Below the pieces are notes generated by a model. The model did no database searches. It was not told the DNA's origin and was given only the letters and a program-made list of their open reading frames with translations. This document shows positions 1-13,157 of a DNA stretch of 64,000 nucleotides, in pieces (positions within the stretch are counted from its first letter, which is position 1; each line of letters begins with the position of its first letter). Source of the stretch: Pleurotus djamor (Eukaryota; Basidiomycota; Agaricomycetes; Agaricales; Pleurotaceae); contig JAPEVF010000147.1 in the NCBI GenBank assembly GCA_029747585.1, positions 1 through 64,000 on the forward strand, read 5' to 3'. Position numbers and translations under genes: made by a program.

Positions 1-369
1 GTCATTCCTGCGACCTTGCAAGTTGTCTCGGGCTGGATAAGGATTGGTTGGAATCATCAAGTCTGAGGCTGGAGCACCGCAGCAAGTCAGACGGTTGAAT
101 GTTGATTGAGATCATTGATATATGAGTTTACTTGAATAAGTGTCCATCGATAGACACTGGGTGAGATAAGGGAAGAGTCGAACGTAAGGTGAACTTCGAC
201 GTTGGCAAAAGCGGGCGTCGACGACAGGCGCCTGTGTCACATGATGGATGAGAGAGATAGGAGGTCCTTGGGAAGGCGAAAATCATGTCAACGAAGTCCT
301 CACACGCACCCACAAATGCGGGAACACAGATCCCGGTGTCCCACAGGACAGAACGTACCTCCAAATACT

Positions 370-470
370 TGTTTTTGACACATTTCCGAAAAAGTGTTGC
401 GCAATTTTCGACTTGAAAAGTTGCGCGGTTTGAAAAAGTTGTGAAAAAGTTGCGCGCGTTGTGGCAACAA
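370..470. repeat. Short direct repeats around AAAAGTTGCGCG
   Basis: Several imperfect copies of a motif close to AAAAAGTTGCGC occur within about 100 bp, interspersed with variants such as AAAGTGTTGCGC. No convincing gene covers this stretch. It could be a decayed tandem repeat or part of a non-coding transposon end. Nothing else recognisable was found in positions 1-1467. Confidence 0.35.
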
Positions 471-1467
471 AAGTAAGTAGTGCGTTTTATTTTTGCTACC
501 GAAAGTACGTCATAGACGACGCTTGGACGACGCACCTTGAAATCTATTTTGAATCCATTGAGCGCCCATTCGACATTTCAGAAGGACCACGACAAGTCAA
601 GGGCGACGAGCAAAAACATTCCAGATATGACTCTAGGGACCCCTCCTGGATGCCGGACGCTCTTGTCGTGCCCTGACAGCTCATCAGATAGCTTGGATGT
701 AACACTTAGCTTGTGAGCATGTCCACTGTAACACTTCAGCCCCATTTCATATCTCTCTTACAGCGCAATCCCTTCCGTGTCCTCCTAAGTGGCAGATCCG
801 ACCAGTTATTCCAGACGAACGAAGCTCAGTTCTCTGAAACTACACAAAGTTTCCATCGCAATTCACTGACGTTATTCTTAGCTTTTTTGAAACCTTCTTT
901 AAACGCGACCCAGTTTATCCCTTAACGTCTCGAATGCTGGTCCAATTCGAAGAAACTGAACAGCAGGCGGCTGGAGCACGCCCTTCCTACCGAACTTCTG
1001 AATCCCGCCAACAGTTTCGAGGTCAACCGCATCGCCCCTCCTCCTAATTTAGGTGGCGACGAACTATGGGTCCCTCACCCCTTCTCCCCCTCAAGCAACC
1101 AGCTCAATTAGATGTGTAAGCCTCGCAAGATTCCCTTCTTCAGACAGATCACTCTCTCATTGATTAAGTCCAGTCTGTTTCTCGTTTTGGTAGGTTGCGT
1201 GTGGATTGGCGCTCCCTCGCGTCCAGCACTAAGTGGTTCATCCTCATCCGTGGCCACGTCAAGGTCCTTCAATATAGGATTCACAGCCTCGCGAATTAAA
1301 GTTTCTGATGGCATTCTCACAAGCTGCGTATCGTATTTAGTCCGTACTCTAGAATATGAACTTGTGCGAGAATAGATTGATGAACGTAAAATGTAACACT
1401 AGGGACGCCTTCGTCGTCAAAAATAACCCTTGCTTGCGAAGTTTGATGGTAACAAATGTTCTCAGAA

Positions 1468-2066
1468 CTAATCGACAACTATGGGATCGTCACATTTCCC
1501 AGGCCCCTCCACCCACGCACGGCATTCAATATGCGTTCCATCATCCTCCGATACCCGTTCCTCGTTGGACACAGTGAGATCAACCAACTGCGGAGGTCCT
1601 CTCATCCTGCGCAGCGTAGAGACACTTCGGAATTCGGTGATCGCGTCGACTTTCTCCCCCAACGCCCTCACTTGTGCACATCCTGCGACGTACTTGGCCA
1701 CCAAACCATCCCATCCACCGCCACTCGGCTTTCCCTCAACCAAGACCAGATACAACTGTTGAGATGCACGACAGAATTTGAAATAATATCGCACTGTAAA
1801 TTCATAGAAGGGGCGTTCCCCGCTTCGAATGTCCGCAATCCTGTTAGGCATCACTGGCATTTTTCGTTCAGCACGTATTCAGACTCTTCGATACCATACG
1901 CACCTTGCGAAGTATCACCCGCGGATAGCAAACTAACGACGTCGACGCTGACCAGCTGCAACAGACGAGATTCGTTCAGTTTCGATTTGCCACACTTGAA
2001 ACTAGCGACGCCGTAACAACTTTCACGCGTTGCACCATCCTCCAGACGGTATTCTGCGGAGGCCAT
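1468..2066 (-). CDS. Hypothetical protein, left copy of a duplicated family
   Basis: Unrecognised protein. The best-supported part is 1860-1468, 130 codons rich in charged residues, with the segment VDAITEFRSVSTLRR and a C-terminal stretch that includes VDLTV followed by acidic residues. An upstream piece (2066-1900, starting ATG MASAEYR) may be an earlier exon, but the splice phase could not be settled. Support for coding comes from a second copy at 57840-58135 on the plus strand. There the same frame keeps VDAITEF and STLRR while many other positions differ, and a small deletion breaks the copy. No domain or function is recognised. It lies in the left arm of the inverted duplication described for 52.8-58.1 kb. 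Confidence 0.45.
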
Positions 2067-2776
2067 TAGCAAAAGCAGTTGAAACGAGATAGAAGCGACC
2101 TACTCAACCAACAATGCCAGTGGCCAATCCCAGTGCGATGTGGAGAGGACATCGTGTAAAGCGGCAAACACGACTCTCCGCACAAGCAAAGATGAACCCA
2201 GGTCACGTGCGCACACGTGTTGCCATCAAGCGCGACACCCATTGCCAACCCATTGCGTAACCTTCCCTCGCCACGGCGACACCATCCGACGTTACACAGC
2301 TTTATGCATCGTTCACCAGCGTTTTACCCTCGTTGCACGCCTTGTTCGAGTAGACTCCTGTTCATCAAGCAATTCGTCTATACTCATACGGCCGAGCCAC
2401 CTTCCCAGCGACGTTGTGGCCATTCTACCGTTCGTCCCTTGATTTCTACCACGTCAACTTACCACTCACCAATCCTTAGGCCTTAACAGACGATACACGC
2501 GGCTATCCTCTCCTCATCAGAACTCGTCCAGAAGTCACGCTCCACCTCACACGCGACCACCATCTGGACGCGCAACCGAGCGGATATGTTCGACTCTCCA
2601 AGGATCCATAATGAGAAGTTAATACCTATCAAAGATAGGATTAATTCCTTAGACGTACAATACAGTTTAGGAACATGCGCAAGCATTTCCAGACTATGTA
2701 CTGAGCTAAGGTAGTTATGGAGAGGAGAGACGCATGTTTGCGTTGCACTGCACCCCCTTCTATGCAATCATTTGAC

Positions 2777-3415
2777 CTACAACGAACCATCTCCGGACCG
2801 GACATTCCTTTTCATCACCGTCAATACTTCATAGGCCTCCGCATCCTTCGTCAACTCGTCATCTGTGCACACGGCTCGCATATAGTCGAATAGCAGACCC
2901 AGGTTGACTTTGTCATTGACATGCCTCCCGCATGCGCCTACGAAAACGAGAACATCCCGGTTTACATCCCAACGAAGATACCAGACCACTTCGATGTCCT
3001 GATAGACTTTCATGGACGTTATGAAGTGACCAATATCGCCGCAAGAGACTATGGACGGTCAGAGCGGACTACGTCGGGAGTGAACACACTTACTCGGTTC
3101 CAAATCCAACTCCTTCAACCATTCTCTCCAGTTCTGCTTTACCACATCACCAAAGACCTTGGCCGTTTCTAAGTCCATCCCCACGCAAGCAATATTGAAT
3201 CTATGATCTGCCACGGACTCAACGGCAAGATCGTCATACACTACAGATTGTTGGACCAACCAATACAACACAAGGCAAATATGGCGTACCGATCCACATA
3301 TACCAGAATGCCCTTGTATCCATGGATGGCTTTGGTTAATCGTTAGGAAGTAAGAGTGCCAAAAGTGCCAAGTTCGTGTTCGTCTTATATAGACCTTCCA
3401 GGAGTTGCTGATCAA
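2777..3415 (-). CDS. Hypothetical two-exon gene
   Basis: Unrecognised. Two open blocks (3415-3094 and 3006-2777) join across an 87-nt intron (3093-3007, GTAAGT donor, AAAG acceptor) with the phase preserved, giving 184 codons including the stop. The second exon encodes a hydrophobic and acidic stretch with YLRWDVNRDVLVFVGACG. The 5' end is uncertain because the frame has no ATG at 3415 and another intron may lie near 3330. The related duplicate at 57.3 kb lacks this whole segment (about 2790-3505), so it is either an insertion here or a deletion there. Confidence 0.4.
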
Positions 3416-3506
3416 TCATTCCAGGTGGCACGCAGGGCCCTAGTTAATACCTTACGCCGCCAATCCATAAAAGAACGCGTACCAATTTGTCCAACTTCCA
3501 GCAGCC

Positions 3507-4985
3507 ATGTCTAGCATCACAGGCCTCCTCTTTGGCCCGCTCATGCGAACGCCAGAAGAGAGAAGTTACCGAATCCCGTCGTACATCGACATGAAGAAAC
3601 TACGAGCATGCGATATTGATATTTTTCCTGACATCGAAATAGATGTACGCATCCAGCTGCCATGATATCCCTATCTGACTGAGTGGTACAGATCCATCGC
3701 AAGCGCGTTGTCGACGCCAGTTCAGGTTATATCGTTATCAAAGGTCACCCTTTCTTTGACGAAGTTACTACTCCCATCCACTTTACCCTCATATTCGAAC
3801 AAGAGCTCAATCCAACGGCACCTCTCAGTCGCAATACCGCGATGGCCAGTTTGATGCACTCCACGCTTCCCTTTCAAGGCAACGTCGTTGTTTTTGCCCA
3901 CGATTTCAATGGTCTCCCCAAGAATATCACGAATGCAGACAAGGCCCTACTACATCATCTCATGCCTTGGTGAGGACCCATCAGTCTTTATCGCAACGTG
4001 ACACTGAAAACATTGCACGCAGTTTCCGCAACGTCCGCAATGTCAAGACCTTCTTCACTCTTGCTGCTCAGAACTTCTTTAGAGCCAGGTCACCGCTTAC
4101 GCTGACTCTGCCAACGTCCACTGGGTTTGTTCAACCGACCCTTCCGTTGGAACTCCTTTGCGAGATCACTACCCACTCGGACATAGGAGTTCTTGCCTCC
4201 CTCGCGAGGACCACTCACTTCCTAAGAATGACTGTGCAGAATGCTGTACGAGCGCGCATCATTAACTCAATAGCACCCTTCGTCGCTGGACATGTCGGCA
4301 CCTTCTTTTCCAAGCTAGAGATGGTGAACGCGGTCTGTTTTGGAAGACTGACTCTAGCGATTTCCGTCAATTCAGACGAGGCCGTTTCACAGCTTCAAGT
4401 TGCGGTTCCAGTTGGCCAAGCCCATGTCATGGCACTCTTCTTCCAGGCCTGTGGCTACTACGTTGTTTCAGAAGACAATGTTTGCCCGCGACAAGCTTCG
4501 CAAGTGATACTCCTATCCTCGCATCAGGTCAGTAAACCCTTGAATGCTCTCCAAGAACACTTTTCTCATCCTGGCATCAGAAAACCGTCACCATAACTGA
4601 AAGTACCTCGAATAATGCGGTATGCCCTGTTCTTGCCCAGCGAAATACTGCAGCCATGAACATCCTTACTCCTCACTCACTTATCAGTCCTTACACCAAT
4701 CTGCTTCGCGCACATCGCATTGTTGCCCATCGGAACGCAGTTGAATCTGGCTATGAGGTACATGGCCTCCGCTATAATCACCTCGTTGAACTGACGTGGT
4801 GCGCCAACGGCTTCGGATGTTCCAGTCTAATCCGAAGCACTCGCTCTCGACAAGGTCTAGACGTAGTACCATGGGGAGGATTTTCAGGACACGAGGGAAT
4901 GGGCTCGCGGGAATTGGGTCTCCTAGATACCGATCTTCGATGGACCCTTGGGCGACTTTGTCTCAATGACGCTTGCGATAACTAG
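3507..4985 (+). CDS. F-box-like protein of an agaricomycete-expanded family
   Basis: Four exons (3507-3644, 3692-3969, 4023-4527, 4581-4985) join in frame and give about 441 residues. Introns are 47, 53 and 53 nt with GT-AG ends. The middle carries an F-box-like segment starting LPLELLCEITTHSD, near residues 195-240, followed by a leucine-rich helix. The later part keeps a block with AAMNIL that I recall from a large family of agaricomycete F-box/hypothetical proteins; that recall was not checked. F-box proteins generally act as substrate adaptors of SCF ubiquitin ligases, and this role is inferred from the family only. The start ATG at 3507 opens the first exon. A broken inverted copy lies at 57262-55851, and comparing the two supports the exon frames. 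Relative to that copy there is a one-base difference near 4812, so the last 50 residues are less certain. Confidence 0.6.
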
Positions 4986-5641
4986 TAATGTCTATATCAC
5001 ATTGCAATCGACCAGGGCTATACTAGCTTCTCTCATCATCCTCAATGACGCCAACGTAAGTAATATAGATGCCCACTCCGCTGCCAAACTCAAAGCACTG
5101 ACCAGTACTTTACCCCAGATGCTATGGTAGAACACGCTAAACTTAGTCCGGCATTCCCTCCGTCAGATTTTCGAAATGAGTTCGACGGATGAATGACTTT
5201 GGGATAGCCGAATCTTCGAGTGTACGTCCAAGCACGAGGCATTCCTTACGCCATTATTCAAGGTGTCATTGCCGTAGTCAATTTTGGATGTCGAAGCTTC
5301 ATTGAAACAATGCAATCCACCTAGTTTGGGAGCCAAAGTCATTAAGCTTGTAGGTTAAACGAAGCTAAAAACTCAATCTTTTCTCCACTAATATCATTAT
5401 TTCAGTCGTCATACAAACAAGCTTGAAACTAAACGTCATTATCAAACATTCTTCCCTTTCCTTTGGAGCTTCTCTCTCCCCGATTATCGTCATATGCAGA
5501 GTTAGAAGCGTTGGCCAAAACCCGAGCTACCCAAACTCCGATCAGCCACATGCAAGAACGCCACCCAAATCAGAGATACTTACTGGAATTGGCAGTTGAC
5601 CCTGCATCCGAGTCATACTCGTTGCCGCTCCCTGATGATTG
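4986..5641. other. Intergenic stretch, no gene recognised
   Basis: No convincing coding frame. The stretch becomes AT-rich around 5330-5450. If the 5.6-15.85 kb block is a Helitron, its left terminus (expected to begin TC after an A) should lie in or just left of this interval, but no unambiguous terminus was found. Confidence 0.4.
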
Positions 5642-6876
5642 TCAGATCTTGTGTCCACAGGCACGGGGCATGAGCTTACCGGCAGCCCCATCCGCCTCTT
5701 CTGCGCTATCCCTAGGCTCAGAGCCCCTTCGGGCTTTCTTCGTTGGATGATCAGAGTCATTCGTCTTGCGGAAGTCGTCAAAGGCGGCGGGAAGATCGTC
5801 ATCGTCGTTGTCTTCAGTGACCTTAGAAATGCGGCGTTTAGAGCTTGACTTCTCGACAAGCTTTATCTTCACAATGTGCGTGCTGATAAAGTCAGTAAAG
5901 CCCGGAGAATTCGAGTTCTTGATCCTGTGGTGGAACAGCTTAAAGTGCACTTCAACCATACTTCCGAGCAAGGTGGCCTTGTATTTGGAAGGGTTTATCG
6001 CGACTCCCTTTGCGTTATAGACGCGCAAAGGTTGGAACTTGTGTGCGTCGGACAGCTTGCGAAACTCGGCTTCCAACACCCCAGGAATAGGCCAATTTGC
6101 ATCCGTCGCAAAGTATAGCTCGCTCTCTGCGAAAAGTACACGCTATGAGCGATTGTATGTCAAACACAAGAGGGCACATACTGGGATCGTTGCTATAGTT
6201 TTTGGGCGGTTCAATAATAGCCTCCTTGGCGGACTTGGTCTAAGCCCAATGTGAGTCATAAAAGAACTTTCCATGCAGAAGACTAAACTTACGCGATTGA
6301 AAAGACGAAGTTTGCAGTTAAGACCGCTGTCGGCGTCATCCCCGTCGAAAGGGGTTTGAACAGAGCCAGTCTTGGCAATCTTCTTGGTCCAACCGTAAAT
6401 AAGGGCACGCATATTCTGCCAGTCATTGAAGAGAGCCTCGTCTTCTGGTGCGTCCAGTGTCAGCGTCCACTTCGCCTCAGCCAGATCACCACGCTTCTCC
6501 GACCAAGTGCCAGATGGCCCTAAAGCATCCCCTCCCCTTGCGACACTTCCAAACGCAACCAAGACGGCAGCATCATGTAAAGCGTCGGAGCCTCGTGTTG
6601 GCACAAGGACGTGAGCACGATCAAGGATTTTCCAAGCAAAAGATTTGAAGTGCTCGGCAGGTTTGCCCATATAATGAGGGCGTCGCAAGAGGCCCGCTCG
6701 AACCTCTTTGAAATTCAACCTGAAGCATAGTGAGCCGTTTTCTGGAGAAGTGAATCTCAGCAAGAAGTACGTACACCATCGGTAGAAAGGGGAGTTATCT
6801 CTGACAGAGTCACTCTCCAGGTTCCCCTTTAAATGTGGCGAACACCCTTCGTGCCATGTGTCATTCAAGGTCTTGG
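5642..6876 (-). CDS. Hypothetical protein with possible OB-like segment, divergent from the Helitron gene
   Basis: Exons on the minus strand are about 6876-6777, 6719-6293, 6224-6182 and 6126-5642, with introns of 57, 68 and 55 nt; the phase is kept throughout. The first exon is open from a possible splice acceptor near 6881 and contains no obvious ATG, so a further 5' exon is likely. The C-terminal third contains GSMVEVHFKLFHHRI and a following beta-rich stretch, then a lysine/aspartate-rich tail. A last intron (GTAAGC donor near 5678) could replace the final residues. The beta-rich block could be an OB fold of the ssDNA-binding type, but this is inference from the pattern only. It is head-to-head with the Rep-helicase gene, leaving about 95 bp for both promoters. 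That makes it a candidate accessory gene of the element, comparable in idea to the RPA-like genes of plant Helitrons. Confidence 0.55.
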
Positions 6877-6971
6877 TAGTCTGCTAGGACTTAGTGGCGA
6901 CAAATTGCCAATTTGTGTAGTCTGATTTTGAATAAGCCAGGTGCGAAGTGCCGCTTTCCCCCCAATCCTCA
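6877..6971. promoter_or_regulatory. Likely bidirectional promoter interval
   Basis: About 95 bp separate the first recognised codons of two divergently transcribed genes. No TATA box or specific operator could be named. A 5' exon of the minus-strand gene may extend into this interval. The call rests on the spacing alone. Confidence 0.3.
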
Positions 6972-9900
6972 ATGTCATCCCCGTCTGACATGACGCTTCG
7001 TTACAGTGTTGAACGAGCATGGACTCGCCTTACTCTCCCACAAATGATCTATTTATTCAATGCCGAAGGCATCAGTCTCACCAAGTCTGAGGTTGCGCGC
7101 AGGGAACTTTTGCTCAAGCGTTGGCTCGCACTTGAAGAGGGTTGTCAACGTCGCCTCTCCGAGAAAGCCTTAGAGATGCCATTGAACGCTCGTCGGTTAG
7201 TGTTTATGATTAAATTGCAGAATATAGCACTCAACACTTTATAGCTCGAACGCCTATCTTGCCTTTGAAAGAAGAGACGAAAGAGGCATCATTGCAGATA
7301 GCAGCCTCTTAAACGCAGTACTCGAAATGCATGACATTAATAAAATTGTTAACTGTCTCATCGACGAGGGTCACAAAGTCCCGAAGGGCCTTCGAACCAA
7401 CCGTCCCGTTTTACATGCCTATGTCGAGAACTTATCGGCGGCTTCGCGAGCACATTTCCTTGCACGTATAACGGCGGTAGATCCTCCTCCAACCAAGAAG
7501 AGGAAGAGGACCGACTTGGACGATAATGGACATTTTCTGCCAGAAGAAGACAATAATGGCAGGTGAGCAGACCATCAGAGCGCTCCCATAGCCATTCTCA
7601 CATTGTCCGCGCAGATGCTATGTTTTCATTCCACGATTGCTTAAAGCACGCCGACTAAGCGATGGGGTTGAGGAGCTTTGCAATAGCTCGTTTATGGGAG
7701 TACCGTCTGAAAGCACCATCAAGGAGCGGATCGAGAGCTTCATACATTCCACATCCAACGCATCTCTGTCATCTGCCACTTGCGCATCATGCGCGCGCAC
7801 CACGAATAGAACGCTGCAACATGTTATTCCTTTGTCGCAAATACCTAACCGTCATCTCCTCATACCCCATGAAGACCATCCTGCACACGTTCTTACGTCA
7901 GGCCTATTGCTACATTGTCCTGCCCTTACCAACGACGACGTCAGCATATGCAATGATTGCCTGAATGACCTCAAAAATGGGGACCGACCCAAATTTTCAC
8001 TTGGAAACAACATGTGGATAGGCGATATCCCACCAGAATTGTCCATTCTGTCGCTTGCGGAGAGGATTCTCATTGCGCGCTATTTCCCTGCCGCGTATAT
8101 AGTGAAGCTTTACCCCAAAACCAATGGAAGCTTTCACCCAGATGCACTTAATAGTGGAATTCGCGGAAACGTCTCTACGTACGCACTTGACACGGACGCC
8201 ATTGAACACCTCGTTACTGGGGAATCATTTCCTCGACCACTCGCGATACTCAGCGCCACCATAGGGATCACCTTTGTAGGCTATAAGGATCTTCCAACCA
8301 AGACGCTTCCATCGCATTTCGTTGTTTGCCGACAACGTGTGGTAGATGCTCTCCGATGGCTGCAGGCCAACAATCCATTATATCAGCGCATTCATATCGA
8401 TCCAGAAGTGTTGAATACACTTCCTGAGAATGGGGTCCCAAATGAGCTGCTTGCCATTGTGCGACACTCCGAGGATGAAGAGGCAGTTGAACGAGAACAT
8501 GCAGGCTATGTGCCCAGTCAAGATCCGGTAGAGGGAGACGGAGACGAAAGTCTACACCAAGGTAAGCTCCTGATTCAGCGCAGCTGAATTGTGTCTCACC
8601 GATATCACCAGATACTCCTCCAGCTGTCCTTTTGGAAAGTAATGCAGTCATCGACAGCGAGACTTGTGGACTTACTGAGTCGCAACGATTTGCTGCTGCG
8701 TTGCACAATACTGCCGAACAACTGAGTGCCGGCTCGGGAACTCGACTGCATTCTCATCATCAACCCGAAGTCAAGGTTCGACATGGCACTCAACACATCA
8801 ACGAGTATCCACGTCTCAAAGACGGTGTTCGCTATGATGGAGGTTTCGAAACACCAAATCACCTTTTGGGAGCGTTTCCGTGGTGCTTTCCTTATGGAAA
8901 AGGAGGCTTTGAAGTTGAACGCCCACGTCCTGTGACCTACCAGCAGCACGCGCAATGGGCATTACAATACCACGATCGCAGATTTCGCAAGGACATGCAA
9001 TTTATCTTCCAAACGTTTGGGGTGCTTCTAAAGAGACAGATATGTCAAGCTGCCGCGCTTCAAGTTAAACGATTGGGATATCAGCGTAACGTCAATGCCT
9101 TTTCTAGTCTTACGGCAGAGCAGCTTGCGGCTGCTAGTGATGAGGAGGCACGTGGAGTTCCATTCAGCAATCCAACGATACGAAAGCTACGCCAACAACT
9201 ATCCTGTGTTCGCAGTCGAGTGATGGGGTCTGATGAGCATCGTCAAGGAATTCGCGGGCAAATTTGGGGGACCACTGTGATGTATGGACCACCGTCGATC
9301 TGGTTAACCATCAACCCTAGTGATGTTCACGACCCGGTTGCGCAACTCCTATGTGGCGAAGACATTGATCTTGACAACTTCGATCCCAACTCTGGGCCTA
9401 CTCCTCTTCAGCGCTCTTTTAATATCGCAGCGGATCCGATGGCGGCTGCACAGTTCTTCCACCACACCGTTCGATGTGTCTTGAAGGATTTGTTAGGCAT
9501 TGACGCCGAACATGTTACTGGACGCCAACGAATCCAGCGCACGGAGGGGATACTGGGCAAGGTCAAAGCATATGTTGGTACAGACGAGGCGCAAGGACGT
9601 GGCACACTGCATCTACACATAATCCTGTGGTTGGATGAGGCACCAACCGCTCAAATGATGCAAAAAGCGCTTTACGCTGATGAATTCCGTTCCAAAGTTC
9701 GCGCGTACATCGATGCCAATGTGAATGCCCACATCCATGGCAAAACGGTTCACGAGATCAATAACATGAAACCTCAAGCATCCTGCTCTTATTCGCGCCC
9801 TCTCAATCCAGCCAGTTCTACAGCCGTACGAAGTAATCAGCTAGCGTCGTTGGCACGAACTCTACAGGTCCATGATTGTAAAGGTCGAGGATGCCTACGA

Positions 9901-12900
9901 CGCGTCAACGGTGTACTCCGGTGCAAGAGGAAGGCTCCTTTTCCTACCTCTACCAGTGCGTGGATCACGCCCAATGGTGAATGGGGCCCTCTTCGTATGC
10001 ATGACCGAATGGTTGGATTCAATCCCAGCCTACTGTTAAGCCTTCGTTGTAACCACGACATCAAAATTCTGACTAATTCGTCCGACACTGGAAAACTGGG
10101 GTTTTACATCACATTCTATGCGACAAAGAAGCAGCAGTCCAGCAGCAATGCATCTGCCATCCTTGCAACGCGGCTTGCTTTCCATCGAAAGCAGGAACTG
10201 AACGCTCCAGACATTGACTATCTCAACAAGCGTCTCCTCAACCGATGTGCAAACTCCCTAAATCGTGATCATGAATTCAGCGCACCCGAGGTTATTAGCT
10301 ATATGATGGGTTGGGGAGATCGATACATCTCTCACCACTATGTAACGATCTATTGGGACTCGGCAGTGTATGCGTTAAAACGCAGCTACCCTGAACTACA
10401 CAATCAATCGTACGTTGAGGCACTTTACAACAAACAAACTTTACTAACATAGTTTCTCCAGGCATTTATCCAATATAGGCGTCGAGGATGCAGCTAACAC
10501 TGCTGTGAATGAAGGCCATGTGAGTTATTACGGCAAGGAACCAAGCACAGTTTTAACAAACTTACCCAACAGCATGAAACACTCCGTCTCAACCCGTCTA
10601 CTGGTGTTCTAATATTGAACGAACAACTAGATTCTTATGTGTATCGAGGAGCCGCTTTAGAAGAGTTCAATTTTCTCGACTACTACTTGGAAACGTATCA
10701 TCGTTTTGGGCAACCGAAGCCTGATAGCGACTTTCAGATCCCCTATCTCCCAGGATACGCTGTCACTGGTTATCGTCAGAAACGGCTGCCAAACCATGAA
10801 ACTCTCCCACAGTTCCTTGGAAAATGGTTCCCCAGACGAGACGATCCCACCACCAACGAGCTCTACTGCGCCCAAATGCTGTTACTGTTGAAACCCTGGC
10901 GTCGTCTCTCCGATCTCAAGAAGGGATTCAAAACTTTCCATGAAGCACACAGATTGTTTGTTTCACACATTGCAACACAGTCCTGTTTGGATATCATGGA
11001 TAACATCGACTTCTACTACATCGGAAGTGATTCCGCAGCGAGAGATGCCGAGAACAACGCAGTCTACGGTCCTACAATCCCTGATGCTGAAGCAGAGGAT
11101 TTCGCAGATTACGCTCAGCCCTCTGGAGACGAGATCCCCGTCGACGATACACAGGAACCAACCGAGGACGATATTGTTCAGGCTTTTCGTGATCGTTTCG
11201 GTCAGAAAGATCGCGCATACGCCAATCATGGAATGCAGGTTGCTGAGGAGCTCAANTTTTTTTGGAACAGATTTACCAGCGGCGCCCCTGCAACCTGGAG
11301 CATTATCGACATCCCTTGAGGACCATGAAACCATCGCTGGGTGGCACGCAGAATTGACAGCTATCTCAAGAAGACATGTTGATGAAGCCACTGATGTTAC
11401 TCAAGGTCATAATGGCGATATTGTCATCGACGAATCAGGACCTGTCTACCACTCATCGCCCGCTGTTATTCCACCTTCTAACAAACCACCATCAATTCCA
11501 TCTCCCCTTCCCTCCTTGTCACTCAACGTACACCAACAACGCGCGTTTAACATACTTACAAACCACCTTGACGCCACTCGTTCTGGCTCCTGCCCAGAGC
11601 AATTGCTCATGATAGTTAATGGCAGTGGGGGCACGGGAAAGTCTGCGCTAATAGAGGCGCTTACTGGAGCATTTAAGGAACGTCGTTGCTCCAATTGGTT
11701 ATCGAAGACATCTATATCGGGGGTAGCTGCAAGCCGCATAGGAGGTACCACTTTGCATTCATGGGCAGGTTTGACTATCCATCGGCCAAAGGACGAGTTA
11801 GAGACGAAAAAAGGGAGAAGACCTAACAAGCAAATGGAGGCGAAGCGTCGACGTAACATTGGAGAAACTCGGTACTTATTCATCGACGAATATTCTATGG
11901 TCACACAAAGCATCTTAACGGAACTCTCAAAGGTAGAGTTTCAATCATTTTTTCGCATTGAAAACGAGAGACCTAATGACCTCGATACCTAGATTTGTGG
12001 TGACACCAAGAAAGAAGTCGGGCAGCCATCGGGAGATGAATTTGGTGGTATTAACGTCATTCTCTTTGGCGATATTCACCAGTTCCCACCAGTCGCAGCG
12101 AGCAAAGATGCCCTTTACCATGGTCTAGACGAATACGGCAACCCTAGCACTCTTGGACGACGTCTCTTCGAGCAATTTACGACAGTGGTGACCCTACGTG
12201 AGCAGATGCGGGTGGTTGACAAGGATTGGACAGAACATCTTCAACGACAGAGACGCGGAGCTTGTACTTCAAGTGATGTACAGATGGTGCGATCGTTGAG
12301 CCTAACGGAACGTGGCACCCCANCACCCCAATTTCGAGTCTCACCCTTGGGATGAAGCTGTGCTGGTGACTCCCCGACAGAGTCTGCGCGCCGCTTGGAA
12401 TATCAAGGCACTTCAAGCCCATTGTCGTCGAACAGGACACATCATGTATGTTAGCCCGTCGGAAGAAACTGTTGGAAAGGACAGAATTCCGGTGTCGATG
12501 AAAACCAGGCTTACGCTTGCGCAGGGTTCGCATGAAAAATCGCAGTCACAGGAGGTTCCCAGCTTCTGTGAAATCGCGATAGGGATGCGAGCCATGATTA
12601 CGACCAACGTTGCAACAGAGGCCGATGTGGCAAATGGCAGTCGTGGAACAATCACGTCGATACAACTGGATTCTCGCGAACCGCCTATACATGTTGAAAA
12701 TGGTGTCGCACATCTCAAGTATCCTCCTGCCTGTGTACTCGTCAAGCTGGATAACTGCGACTTCCCCTGTATACGTGGGCTCGATAGCAACGTTGTCCCG
12801 ATCATACCGTATGAGCGGAAGGTCTTTATGGGTAAAGGCAAAGATCCAATCACACGCCGCCAACTCCCTCTTTGTGCTGCTTATGCTTTTACAGACTACA

Positions 12901-13145
12901 AAAGTCAAGGTCAGACGATTGAATGTGTGATCATTGATCTCATGCAGCCGCCAACGGGAAATCGGTTGACCTCAATCAGCGCATATGTGGCATTGTCACG
13001 TTCCCGTGGGCGAGATACAATACGTATTCTTCGGAACTTTGATGATAAACTTCTTACAACGCCGCCAGCCGACGAGATCATTGAAGAGGATGAAAGAATG
13101 GAAGTGTTGGAGTATCAAACTTTATTGAAATATAATCACATTTAA
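6972..13145 (+). CDS. Helitron Rep-Pif1 helicase (RepHel)
   Basis: Eight exons join in frame: 6972-7195, 7245-7562, 7615-8561, 8612-10409, 10462-10519, 10573-11932, 11993-13145, with further joins across N bases at 11256 and 12323 that must be left out. Introns are 49-60 nt. The result is about 1950 residues. The N-terminal region has CxxC pairs (CASC, CNDC) of a DUF6570-like zinc-binding segment, then a Helitron-like N domain. The HUH endonuclease motif lies in GTLHLHIILW (His codons 9610 and 9616), and the two-tyrosine motif YITFYATKK has Tyr codons at 10105 and 10117. The helicase half has Walker A GSGGTGKSA (near 11620), Walker B LFIDEYSM, FGDIHQFPPV and the late motifs TDYKSQGQT and YVALSRSRGR. 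Rep nicks and joins single strands in rolling-circle transposition and the SF1B helicase unwinds. With the Ns discounted there are no internal stops, so the gene may be functional. The start at 6972 is the first ATG in a good context. Confidence 0.93.
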
Positions 13146-13157
13146 ATGAACTCGTTT

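Noticed and set aside
1456..2016. Plus-strand frame of 186 codons
   Set aside because: It is antisense to the minus-strand frame that is conserved in the duplicate at 57.8-58.1 kb, and it has no recognisable features.
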